This document shows positions 1 through 5,996 of a stretch of DNA of 12,091 bases, piece by piece; the stretch's first letter is position 1, and each line of letters begins with the position of its first letter. A program made the position numbers and the translations under genes. Origin of the DNA: Desulfobacterales bacterium (GTDB lineage: Bacteria; Desulfobacterota; Desulfobacteria; Desulfobacterales; C00003060); the NCBI GenBank assembly GCA_030613145.1, contig JAUWMM010000018.1, positions 1 through 12,091 of the forward strand. Direction: 5' to 3'. Under the pieces are notes generated by a model that was not told where the DNA came from, searched no databases, and saw only the letters and a list, made by a program, of their open reading frames with translations.

Positions 1-1083
1 CCCCTCTTCAAGAAAATCCCTTTGAAAACGGACAATACTTTCAACGACTTTGTAAATGGTCCTCTGGCGTTGGTGAATGCTGCGAATCAGCCACACCGCT
101 GACCGGAGTTTATTCTTGATGTACTCCCTTGTATGGCCGGCAAATTCCCCCCCTTTATTACTTAGAGCTTCCTTGTAAAAAGAGCTTATGCGAAGCTTGG
201 GCATGCCGTCCTCGTTTAGGACGATAACAAAATCATCTCCCACCTTGTACACAAAGACATCCGGGCTGATGTATTGGGGTTCTTCCTCGCTGAACTGTCG
301 GCCGGGTTTCGGCTCCAGCCTGGTGATTATCTCAACAGCTGAAATGACATCACCAAGGCCAATACCCAGGGCACGGCAAATCGCCTTGTAGTTCTTGTTC
401 TCCAGGTGCTTCAGGTGATTCTGGATAATCTGAACTATGATGGAATCTTGCAATCCAAGCTGCTTGAGCTGAATCAACAGACACTCGCTAAGATCTCGAG
501 CACACACGCCTGAGGGATCAAAGGACTGCATCTTGCTCAGGACGATTTCCACCTCTGAGATGTCAACCTCGGCCAAGGTTGCAATCTCATCTACAGTAGC
601 CTGAAGATATCCATCCTTGTTTAGGTTGCCGATGATCGCACTGCCAATCCTTTCCTCTTTCCTGCTTGGACCGGCAAGCAGAAGTTGCCACATGAGGTGT
701 TCATTCAGGGACTCTCGTTGGGCCACAAAATTCTCATATTCCGGGGTTTCACGTTTTTCGGCTTCGAAATGGGTGGACCCGGGGGCATTGTATTCCCCCA
801 AATAGTTAGACCAGTCAATATCTTCTCGTGCCTTTTCCTCCTCGGCTACCGACTCTGACGGTGGCGGCTCTGGAACGTCAGTTATCGGCTCACCACCAGC
901 ATTACCCTCGGCAGACACTTCCTCCGGCGCATCCTCAAGGACCGGATTGTCCTCCATTTCCTCCTTTATTACATCCAACAGTTCGAGCCGACACAATTGC
1001 AGAAGCTTGATGGCCTGCTGAAGCTGTGGCGTCATAACCAGCTGCTGGGTGAGACGAAGTTGTTGTCTAAGTTCCAAAACCAT
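1..1083 (-). CDS. rpoN: RNA polymerase sigma-54 factor RpoN (3' end missing)
   Basis: RpoN directs core RNA polymerase to -24/-12 promoters and needs AAA+ activators to open them. The reading frame is open for 361 codons from ATG at 1083 to the left edge of the window. Residues 1-45 are the Gln/Leu-rich activator-responsive region I (LRQQLRLTQQL, MTPQLQQAIKLLQL). Residues about 40-92 are the acidic, Pro-rich region II linker. The rest is the core-binding region and the start of the DNA-binding region. The C-terminal helix-turn-helix and the RpoN box would lie beyond position 1; a full protein is usually about 480 residues. The ATG shares one base with the lptB stop codon (TAATG), a Shine-Dalgarno-like GGGAGGG lies about 12 nt upstream inside lptB, and translation is probably coupled. 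The order lptA-lptB-rpoN is classical in Proteobacteria. A sigma-54-dependent regulator is encoded near the other end of the window. Confidence 0.96.
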   Translation of the reverse strand, partial: MVLELRQQLRLTQQLVMTPQLQQAIKLLQLCRLELLDVIKEEMEDNPVLEDAPEEVSAEGNAGGEPITDVPEPPPSESVAEEEKAREDIDWSNYLGEYNAPGSTHFEAEKRETPEYENFVAQRESLNEHLMWQLLLAGPSRKEERIGSAIIGNLNKDGYLQATVDEIATLAEVDISEVEIVLSKMQSFDPSGVCARDLSECLLIQLKQLGLQDSIIVQIIQNHLKHLENKNYKAICRALGIGLGDVISAVEIITRLEPKPGRQFSEEEPQYISPDVFVYKVGDDFVIVLNEDGMPKLRISSFYKEALSNKGGEFAGHTREYIKNKLRSAVWLIRSIHQRQRTIYKVVESIVRFQRDFLEEG

Positions 1084-1805
1084 TAAAGTCTAAAGCCCTC
1101 CCCCAAATAGACCTCTCGTGCCACGCTGCTTGCAGCAATCGCCTCCGGAGGTCCTGATTCAATCAACACTCCTTCGTTCAAAATGTACGCCCGGTCACAA
1201 ACCCCAAGGGTCTCCCGCACATTGTGGTCTGATACGACCACCCCAATCCCTCGCTCCTTAAGATGTCCTATGACCTTTTGTATGTCAATTATGGCAATTG
1301 GGTCAATCCCGGCAAAGGGCTCGTCAAGGAGAATAAATGAAGGCTTGGTTACAAGGGCCCGCGTGATCTCTACACGACGTCGTTCCCCGCCCGATAAGTT
1401 ATAAGCCTTACGATCTGCCAAATGCCCAATATTCAATTCTTCAAGGAGTTCCCTGAGGCTTCCGTGCCGCTCAGATAGGGTAAGAGGAAGGGTTTCCAAA
1501 ATCGCCAAGATGTTGTCTTCCACAGTCAATTTTCTAAAAATTGAAGCCTCCTGCGGAAGATATCCGATCCCCTTACGCGCCCTAGCATACATGGGGCATG
1601 AAGTAATCTCCTCCCCATCCAGGAAGACCTTCCCGCTGTCAGGCCGAATGAGTCCAACGATCATGTAAAATGTTGTAGTCTTTCCAGCCCCATTGGGGCC
1701 AAGCAGTCCAACAACACTCCCACTTTCTACCTCAAAAGTGACCGAGTCAACCACACGCTTGCGTTTGTAAATTTTGACCAAATCCTTAGCCAGTAACATA
1801 GCCAT
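1083..1805 (-). CDS. lptB: LPS export ABC transporter ATPase LptB
   Basis: LptB is the cytoplasmic ATPase of the LptB2FG complex, which extracts LPS from the inner membrane and pushes it along the LptC-LptA bridge. The 240-residue protein has every ABC motif: Walker A GPNGAGKT (36-43), Q-loop Gln85, signature LSGGE (137-141), Walker B LLDEP (Asp161, Glu162) and H-loop His194. LptB-typical sequences are [30 protein letters not shown] and the C-terminal YLGEGFRL. Length is normal for the family. The gene begins one base inside lptA (TAATG) and ends one base inside rpoN, so three genes are chained by overlapping stop/start codons. A second ATG two codons downstream could also be used. The partners lptF and lptG are not in the window. 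Confidence 0.98.
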   Translation of the reverse strand: MAMLLAKDLVKIYKRKRVVDSVTFEVESGSVVGLLGPNGAGKTTTFYMIVGLIRPDSGKVFLDGEEITSCPMYARARKGIGYLPQEASIFRKLTVEDNILAILETLPLTLSERHGSLRELLEELNIGHLADRKAYNLSGGERRRVEITRALVTKPSFILLDEPFAGIDPIAIIDIQKVIGHLKERGIGVVVSDHNVRETLGVCDRAYILNEGVLIESGPPEAIAASSVAREVYLGEGFRL

Positions 1806-2365
1806 TACTTCGTCAAGCCTTCCCCTTTTTTTACAGAAAGGGTTGCCTCTACTTGGTCTTCGCCGGCCCCCTCAACAAGAGTTCGATTTTCAGCTTGAAA
1901 CAGCGTGATCTTTTTTCCCCGTATCATGTTCTTTCCAGACCATACCCTTGGGTCGCCTCCGCTGAGTACCAATACCTTTTGGTCAGCCAAATAAACCCCT
2001 TTGTCCGCCATTGCCGTCTTGGTATTATTGTCAAAAACAATCTTGACATTTCCTTGGGCGATGATCTTCTCAATCGTGCCCGACGCCATTGATGTATCCC
2101 CACCAGACTTATGGAAAACCTTTATGCGATCAGCAGTTATAACAACGTCATCCTGTGTTGCCGTGACGTTTCCTATAAACTCCACCCACCCCGTCTTATG
2201 GCCCGACTCCAGCCTGTCAGAGGTAATGCGTATGGCCGTTTCAGCCTCCTCATGTTTCTCGCCCCCGGCCACCTGGGACTCGGCCAAAACAAGAGCAGCC
2301 GGATATCCGAGACACATCAAAAGTATCATCAACAAAGCCGATTTCGTGTAGTCCAGCCTTTTCAT
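1805..2365 (-). CDS. lptA: LPS periplasmic transport protein LptA
   Basis: LptA is the periplasmic beta-jellyroll protein that forms the bridge between LptC and LptD. The 186-residue product starts with a signal peptide: basic MKRLDYTK, a hydrophobic core at about 9-27, and a likely cleavage after LVLA (28/29). The OstA/LptA domain covers about 45-175, with [41 protein letters not shown] and the [16 protein letters not shown] repeat style typical of the family. It follows lptC after 41 bp and overlaps lptB by one base. The start lacks a recognisable Shine-Dalgarno sequence because the space just upstream is filled by a dispersed repeat (2367-2405), so expression may depend on translation of lptC or on a leader structure. 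Identification rests on sequence style plus operon position. Confidence 0.93.
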   Translation of the reverse strand: MKRLDYTKSALLMILLMCLGYPAALVLAESQVAGGEKHEEAETAIRITSDRLESGHKTGWVEFIGNVTATQDDVVITADRIKVFHKSGGDTSMASGTIEKIIAQGNVKIVFDNNTKTAMADKGVYLADQKVLVLSGGDPRVWSGKNMIRGKKITLFQAENRTLVEGAGEDQVEATLSVKKGEGLTK

Positions 2366-2366
2366 A

Positions 2367-2405
2367 GTGTTTGTTGTGTTCTAACTCAAATAAACCCAAT
2401 AAACC
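2367..2405 (-). repeat. Dispersed AT-rich repeat between lptC and lptA
   Basis: Read on the minus strand, this 39-nt stretch is GGTTTATTGGGTTTATTTG followed by AGTT and AGAACACAACAAACAC. It closely matches one half of the pyrB-pyrC spacer at 8786-8831 (AGTTTATTGGGTTTGTTGAG, then AACACAACAAACC). The AGTT and AACAC parts are partly self-complementary. It occupies almost the whole lptC-lptA gap and replaces the ribosome binding site of lptA. Membership of a genome-wide family is inferred from the two copies seen here. Confidence 0.6.
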
Positions 2406-2406
2406 A

Positions 2407-2958
2407 TCACAAGGTGCAGTTTTCAAAGACAGCCTTCACTCTGCCCCGCACCATAACTTGTTCCGTTTGAAGGTTAAAGGTCATGCTGTCGCCTGTGACC
2501 TCTATACCGTTTCCTTTTATTACAATCGGTGTCTTCGTGGAAATAGTATGGGACTTGTGTTCGTAAAGTAACTTGTCAGCATTAAACTCGTATCCACCGT
2601 TTCGTACAACTACATCCCCCCAGACTTCCATATCCTTGGAATCGGTCATAAGAACTCCGTCACGACCGTTAAGATGTAAGGTCTTGCCGTCATTGAGAAA
2701 AAAAGTGACAGAAATATCTTTGAACAAGGTCTTATTATCTGCCTTTTGAAACTGTGCCGTCTCAGCATCAAGCGTCCATTCCTTAACTCCGTCCCGAGTT
2801 GCGACGTGGTGAATATGATTTAGGCTCACATCTGTGTTTTTTGGCAGGACCGAAAGCAAGGCCCTGGGCTCCTCTCTGAGATGATGATAACTAACAAACC
2901 CGATCCCGGCAACCATAACACCTATCAAACAATAAAGAACTATCTTGACCTTCAACAT
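2407..2958 (-). CDS. lptC: LPS export system protein LptC
   Basis: LptC is the bitopic inner-membrane protein that receives LPS from LptB2FG and passes it to LptA. The 183-residue protein has one N-terminal transmembrane helix (about 5-24) and a periplasmic domain containing LptC-family features: WTLDAETAQF at 61-70, a central strand series with KDISVTFFLNDGKTLHL, and EVWGDVVVRNGGYEFNADKLLY, the part most like LptA/OstA. The start is supported by AAGG seven nt upstream of ATG at 2958. Its sequence is divergent, as usual for LptC, but the domain layout and the lptCAB-rpoN order make the call firm. A 298-bp gap of repeats precedes it, so it may be transcribed from kdsA or from its own promoter; I saw no clear one. 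Confidence 0.92.
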   Translation of the reverse strand: MLKVKIVLYCLIGVMVAGIGFVSYHHLREEPRALLSVLPKNTDVSLNHIHHVATRDGVKEWTLDAETAQFQKADNKTLFKDISVTFFLNDGKTLHLNGRDGVLMTDSKDMEVWGDVVVRNGGYEFNADKLLYEHKSHTISTKTPIVIKGNGIEVTGDSMTFNLQTEQVMVRGRVKAVFENCTL

Positions 2959-3017
2959 CTATAAACCTTAACCCCTAACCCGGATAAACCGGAAATACGA
3001 AGCACGAAATCCTAAAT

Positions 3018-3082
3018 CCCTGGCCCAGACCTGGTTTACAGGCACAACAGCTTCTTGTGGGTACGTCGCGCCAGGGCAGGCC
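3018..3082 (-). repeat. Short palindrome-ended repeat, copy A
   Basis: On the minus strand the element begins GGCCTGCCCTGGCGC and ends GGTCTGGGCCAGGG. Its ends contain CCCTGGC and GCCAGGG, a perfect 7-bp inverted repeat, so the 65-nt unit could fold into a hairpin. A second copy with the same ends but a diverged middle lies at 11608-11671 on the plus strand. No transposase is nearby; it may be a REP-like or MITE-like element. Confidence 0.55.
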
Positions 3083-3129
3083 GAAACAAATCCGTACTGT
3101 CTTCAAGGCGTAAGCCGCAAATCCGAATG

Positions 3130-3178
3130 TTCAAATGTTCAAAACAATGTGAGAGGAGTCTTGTTTTGGTCATTTGAA
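3130..3178. repeat. Imperfect inverted repeat between kdsA and lptC
   Basis: Arms 3130-3147 (TTCAAATGTTCAAAACAA) and 3161-3178 (TTGTTTTGGTCATTTGAA) pair at 16 of 18 positions around a 13-nt loop. The stem is long but AT-rich and has no U-run after it on the minus strand, so it is not a standard intrinsic terminator. It could mark an RNA-processing or partial termination point between kdsA and lptCAB. Confidence 0.5.
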
Positions 3179-3256
3179 TGATGTAACCCATCACTCTGGT
3201 ACTCCATTGCTCAAATACTCCAACTAGGGCAAAACCCCATAAGACATGCGCAAGCC

Positions 3257-4087
3257 TTAAGTATCGATAGATAACAGGGCGTTGCGTATTGCCTTCAGCT
3301 GCTCCAGAAGCGGTCTTACGCTATGCAAGGGCAGGGAGTTGGGACCATCACAAAGGGCACATTCCGGATCTTTATGAACCTCAAGGAAGATTCCGTCCAC
3401 GCCTGCTGCAACAGCGGCGCGGGCAACAGAGGGGACAAATTCCCTTTGCCCGCCTGAAGTCTTTCCTGCACCTCCTGGAAGCTGGACGCTATGGGTGGCA
3501 TCAAATATCACTGGCCACCCCATATCCCGCATTATAGCCAGGCCCCGAAGGTCAACCACCAAATTGTTATAACCGAAGGTAGTACCCCGTTCGGTCACCA
3601 GGACCTGACGATTACCCGTGGAAACCACCTTTTCTATAACATGCCCTACATCCCATGGCGCCAAAAACTGTCCTTTCTTGATGTTGACAGGTTTTCCGGC
3701 TTCAGATATTGCCAGAATAAAATCGGTTTGCCGACACAAGAAGGCCGGAACCTGTATTATGTCCAAGATTTGAGCAGCAGGGGCTATCTCATGAAATCGA
3801 TGTACATCAGAAATAACCCGCACGCCAAGCTTGCCCTTGATAGAAGAAATGATCTCCAATCCTTTGGACATGCCCGGGCCTCGGTATGAACCGAGTGAGG
3901 TCCGATTAGCCTTGTCATAAGAGGTTTTGAATATGAAAGGGATTTGAAGCTCATCGGTTAGATCTTTCAGAAAAGCCGCGGTCTCAATGGTGGCATCAAA
4001 GGTCTCGATCACACACGGTCCTGCAATCAATACCAAAGGATTTCCCTTCCCAATAGCGATTTCTCCCACACTTACGATGTGTCTCAT
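3257..4087 (-). CDS. kdsA: 3-deoxy-D-manno-octulosonate 8-phosphate synthase (metal-dependent type)
   Basis: KdsA condenses phosphoenolpyruvate with arabinose 5-phosphate to KDO-8-phosphate in the cytoplasm, the committed step toward the KDO of the LPS inner core. The 276-residue protein has the full TIM-barrel family signature: IAGPCVIE (21-28), DKANRTSLGSYRGPG (58-72), SDVH (93-96), PAFLCRQTD (114-122), VNIKKGQF (134-141), FGYNNLVVD (171-179) and FDATHSVQ (195-202). Cys25, His199, Glu236 and Asp247 sit at a constant offset of 14 from the Aquifex aeolicus metal ligands Cys11, His185, Glu222 and Asp233 as I recall them, so this is the metal-dependent class, unlike E. coli KdsA, which has Asn in place of the Cys. 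Length is normal. No good Shine-Dalgarno sequence precedes the ATG. It has its own upstream promoter and is followed by the lpt genes after 298 bp. Confidence 0.97.
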   Translation of the reverse strand: MRHIVSVGEIAIGKGNPLVLIAGPCVIETFDATIETAAFLKDLTDELQIPFIFKTSYDKANRTSLGSYRGPGMSKGLEIISSIKGKLGVRVISDVHRFHEIAPAAQILDIIQVPAFLCRQTDFILAISEAGKPVNIKKGQFLAPWDVGHVIEKVVSTGNRQVLVTERGTTFGYNNLVVDLRGLAIMRDMGWPVIFDATHSVQLPGGAGKTSGGQREFVPSVARAAVAAGVDGIFLEVHKDPECALCDGPNSLPLHSVRPLLEQLKAIRNALLSIDT

Positions 4088-4116
4088 TCAAAGTGTCTTA
4101 GAATTAATCCGTCGTT

Positions 4117-4125
4117 AGTATAGCA
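4117..4125 (-). promoter_or_regulatory. Possible second kdsA promoter (extended -10)
   Basis: On the minus strand the sequence TGCTATACT matches the extended -10 form TGnTATAAT at all but one position. Transcription would begin near 4110 and leave a leader of about 23 nt before the kdsA ATG. There is no good -35 box, which extended -10 promoters can do without. Secondary to the promoter at 4201-4229. Confidence 0.35.
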
Positions 4126-4173
4126 AGGGTTATTCCTTACGGGCTGAAAACCTGCACTTGTTTTCCAAAATTC

Positions 4174-4191
4174 AACTATACTTTGATAGTT
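4174..4191. promoter_or_regulatory. Palindrome just downstream of the kdsA promoter
   Basis: AACTAT and ATAGTT form perfect 6-bp arms around a 6-nt centre (ACTTTG). The site covers roughly +3 to +20 relative to the start expected from the main kdsA promoter, a typical place for a repressor operator. No regulator is known for it from the sequence, and AT-rich DNA gives such palindromes by chance fairly often. Confidence 0.3.
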
Positions 4192-4200
4192 ACAAAAAAA

Positions 4201-4229
4201 ATTTTAGCTTACGTTCCCCAAAATGTCAA
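4201..4229 (-). promoter_or_regulatory. Sigma-70 promoter for kdsA
   Basis: On the minus strand TTGACA (4229-4224) is followed after exactly 17 nt by TAAAAT (4206-4201): a perfect -35 box and a five-of-six -10 box at ideal spacing. Transcription should start near 4194, giving a 5' leader of about 107 nt before kdsA. This is the best promoter match I found in the window. Confidence 0.7.
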
Positions 4230-4259
4230 CAATCAGCGTAAAAAAACAACCTTGATTCT

Positions 4260-4457
4260 TCACTGACGAACTGTTAAGGTGCGCTCCAATTTGACCGGAT
4301 TGCTTGCCGCTACGCTAAACACTGTCGGAAACCCTTCACATTGTATGAGGGCGTTAGCCCGAGTTTTAAACATTAGTAGCCGTACATATTTAGTGCGCTC
4401 AAAATGCTCACAGAAAGAGCAAAACCGACTTTTTGCGACACCATCAATACTGAACAC
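4260..4457 (-). other. Possible small open frame of unknown status
   Basis: A 65-codon frame starts with GTG at 4457 and ends with TGA. The predicted peptide is rich in Cys near its start (FCSFCEHF, a CxxC pair) and ends LERTLTVRQ. I do not recognise a domain. It lies in the upstream region of the peptidase gene, in the opposite direction, without a clear ribosome binding site. It may be a chance frame or part of a dispersed sequence, and I do not claim it as a gene. Confidence 0.2.
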
Positions 4458-4469
4458 TACTGAAAGTCT

Positions 4470-5852
4470 ATGGCCAAGAACAAGTTTGGGCTCGCAAAAC
4501 CTCTATATATTCTAATTGCACTTCTTTTGTGCGGGTCGGCAGTTTTTTTCATCCTGAGGCTTGAAGGAGAAACGCCTCTATTTCAACTGGAAAACCCCAT
4601 CCATACCATAGGCTCATCTTACACCCTGAAAGGGTGGGCCTCTGACCAGAAAAGTGGGCTCAGGAGGGTATGGATAACAATTTTTCAAGGGGGAAAGGAA
4701 AAGATTATCTTTGATCAGACTTTTCCTCCCGGGGGCTTTTTCGGAGGGGATGCAGTACAAAAACAACTGGTCTCCGTTGAGATCAATGTCGATGCAATTG
4801 GTCTTTCCGATGGAGAGGCGCTTCTCAGAACCGCTGTGTGGGACCATTCTTATCGAGGCTGGGGGGCTGGAAATCAGGGTTATGCTGAACACAAGATACT
4901 GATCGATACCCGGCCGGCCACCATCGACGTCCTTACCCGTAGCCACAATCTCAATCAAGGGGGCGCAGGATTAGCAATATACCGAGTCTCAGAACCCGGA
5001 ACCGTAAATGGCGTCCAGGTAGCCGACAATTTTTTCCCGGGCTATGCCGGTTTTTTTAGTGATCCCAACATATGCATCGCCTTCTTTGCGGTTTCCCATA
5101 AACAAGCACCGAAGTCACAACTCTATGTGAGTGCTACAGATCCTGCCGGCAATGTCTGCCGGACCGGTCTTGCGTATTATATCAATTCAAAAAACTTCAA
5201 ACAGGACAATATCATAATCTCAGATGCCTTTCTCAGGCGGAATATTCCTCAATTTGAGCATGCCTTGAATATGGAAAATTCCTCTGCATCGCTCATCGAC
5301 AAATTCATAGTGGTAAACCGAGATTTACGCCGGGCCAGTAACATAACACTTGAAAACGCCTGCAAAAAGAGCGAGCCCAAGAAATACTGGGAGGGGCCGT
5401 TTCTAAGGCTTCCGCACTCTGCCCGAAGAGCTGGATTTGCCGCCCATCGCAAATACCGGTACAAAGGCAAAACTATAGATAAGCAAGTCCATCTTGGAAT
5501 AGATCTGGCCGCCACAGCTCACTCACCAGTGCCTGCTGCCAATAACGGACGTGTCGCACTTGCCGAATACGTGAATATTTACGGTAAAACCGTCCTCCTG
5601 GATCATGGTTTCGGCCTTTTCAGCATGTACGGACATCTCAGCCGAATCGAGGTTGCAAGAAATCAGGTGGTCTCCAAAGGAGATGTAATCGGTTTTACAG
5701 GGTCTACAGGGTTGGCCGGAGGCGATCATCTTCATTATGCAATGATAGTTGGCCATACCTTTGTTAATCCGATAGAATGGTGGGACCCAAATTGGATAAA
5801 ACACAATGTGACGGATAAGCTCAATGAAATCAAGCGGGCTAAAGTCTATTAA
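4470..5852 (+). CDS. Membrane-anchored M23 (LytM-type) peptidase
   Basis: The 460-residue protein has one N-terminal transmembrane segment (about 11-29) with a basic cytoplasmic start (MAKNKFGLAK), so the rest should face the periplasm. Residues about 35-300 are beta-rich and match no domain I can name. The C-terminal M23 domain (about 330-440) has the full zinc and catalytic set: HLGID (His341, Asp345), YGHL with His389, and HLH (His420, His422). The intact site suggests an active endopeptidase cutting peptidoglycan cross-links, not a degenerate EnvC/NlpD-like activator. Its exact substrate is unknown. The start is supported only by a weak GAAAG at 4462-4466. It is divergent from kdsA and is followed by 144 bp of repeats before the next gene, so it may be its own transcript. 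Confidence 0.9.
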   Translation: MAKNKFGLAKPLYILIALLLCGSAVFFILRLEGETPLFQLENPIHTIGSSYTLKGWASDQKSGLRRVWITIFQGGKEKIIFDQTFPPGGFFGGDAVQKQLVSVEINVDAIGLSDGEALLRTAVWDHSYRGWGAGNQGYAEHKILIDTRPATIDVLTRSHNLNQGGAGLAIYRVSEPGTVNGVQVADNFFPGYAGFFSDPNICIAFFAVSHKQAPKSQLYVSATDPAGNVCRTGLAYYINSKNFKQDNIIISDAFLRRNIPQFEHALNMENSSASLIDKFIVVNRDLRRASNITLENACKKSEPKKYWEGPFLRLPHSARRAGFAAHRKYRYKGKTIDKQVHLGIDLAATAHSPVPAANNGRVALAEYVNIYGKTVLLDHGFGLFSMYGHLSRIEVARNQVVSKGDVIGFTGSTGLAGGDHLHYAMIVGHTFVNPIEWWDPNWIKHNVTDKLNEIKRAKVY

Positions 5853-5858
5853 AATTAT

Positions 5859-5943
5859 GGGATTGAGGGATTCAGGAATTGAGGGATTTGGGGGTTGAGG
5901 GAAGGATTATCCAGTATCAAGAATCCAGGAACCAGCATCAAAT
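5859..5943 (+). repeat. Degenerate tandem repeats between the M23 gene and hcyBio
   Basis: Two adjacent blocks. Block one (5859-5903) repeats a GAGGGATT-like core three times (GGATTGAGGGATTC, GAATTGAGGGATTTG, GGTTGAGGGAAGG) at a spacing of about 17 nt. Block two (5908-5943) repeats CCAG/ATC units (ATCCAGTATCAAG, ATCCAGGAACCAGCATC). Neither forms a terminator with a U-run. Their style resembles the other spacers in the window. Confidence 0.55.
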
Positions 5944-5984
5944 CTTTTTTTGGTTCCGGCTTGTCCGGGTTAGGCTGTTTTACT

Positions 5985-5990
5985 GGGGAA
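5985..5990 (+). promoter_or_regulatory. Ribosome binding site that fixes the hcyBio start
   Basis: GGGGAA lies six nt before the ATG at 5997. This favours 5997 over the in-frame ATG at 5895, whose first 34 codons would be made from the repeat tract. Confidence 0.65.
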
Positions 5991-5996
5991 TACGCA

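Larger units (their letters stand above)
2959..3256. other. Repeat-filled gap between kdsA and lptC
   Basis: This 298-bp space carries no credible gene. From the lptC side it holds degenerate runs (TAACCCCTAACCCGG, CGGAAATACGAAGCACGAAA, CCTAAATCCC), a 65-bp palindrome-ended element (3018-3082), and an imperfect hairpin (3130-3178). In many Proteobacteria kdsC lies close to lptC, but the gap is too short for that gene (about 500 bp) and no remnant of a HAD phosphatase is recognisable. Confidence 0.6.
4088..4469. other. Divergent intergenic region between kdsA and the M23 peptidase gene
   Basis: This 382-bp space separates two divergent genes. The half nearer kdsA is AT-rich and holds a strong promoter candidate, a second extended -10 candidate and a small palindrome. 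The half nearer the peptidase gene (4260-4457) carries a possible 65-codon minus-strand frame of unknown status. I found no convincing plus-strand promoter for the peptidase gene; TTGACC at 4291-4296 lacks a good -10 partner at normal spacing. Confidence 0.6.

Noticed and set aside
2001..2571. Plus-strand open frames opposite lptA and lptC
   Set aside because: They lie antisense to clear genes, contain no domain, and are shadows of real coding frames.
2959..3256. Remnant of kdsC
   Set aside because: The gap is too short and shows no HAD motif or frame; it consists of repeats.
4614..4958. 114-codon minus-strand frame opposite the M23 gene
   Set aside because: Antisense shadow; no domain and no ribosome binding site.
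5895..5996. 34-codon N-terminal extension of the homocysteine biosynthesis protein
   Set aside because: The extra residues are translated from the repeat tract and have no ribosome binding site, whereas GGGGAA sits six nt before ATG 5997.
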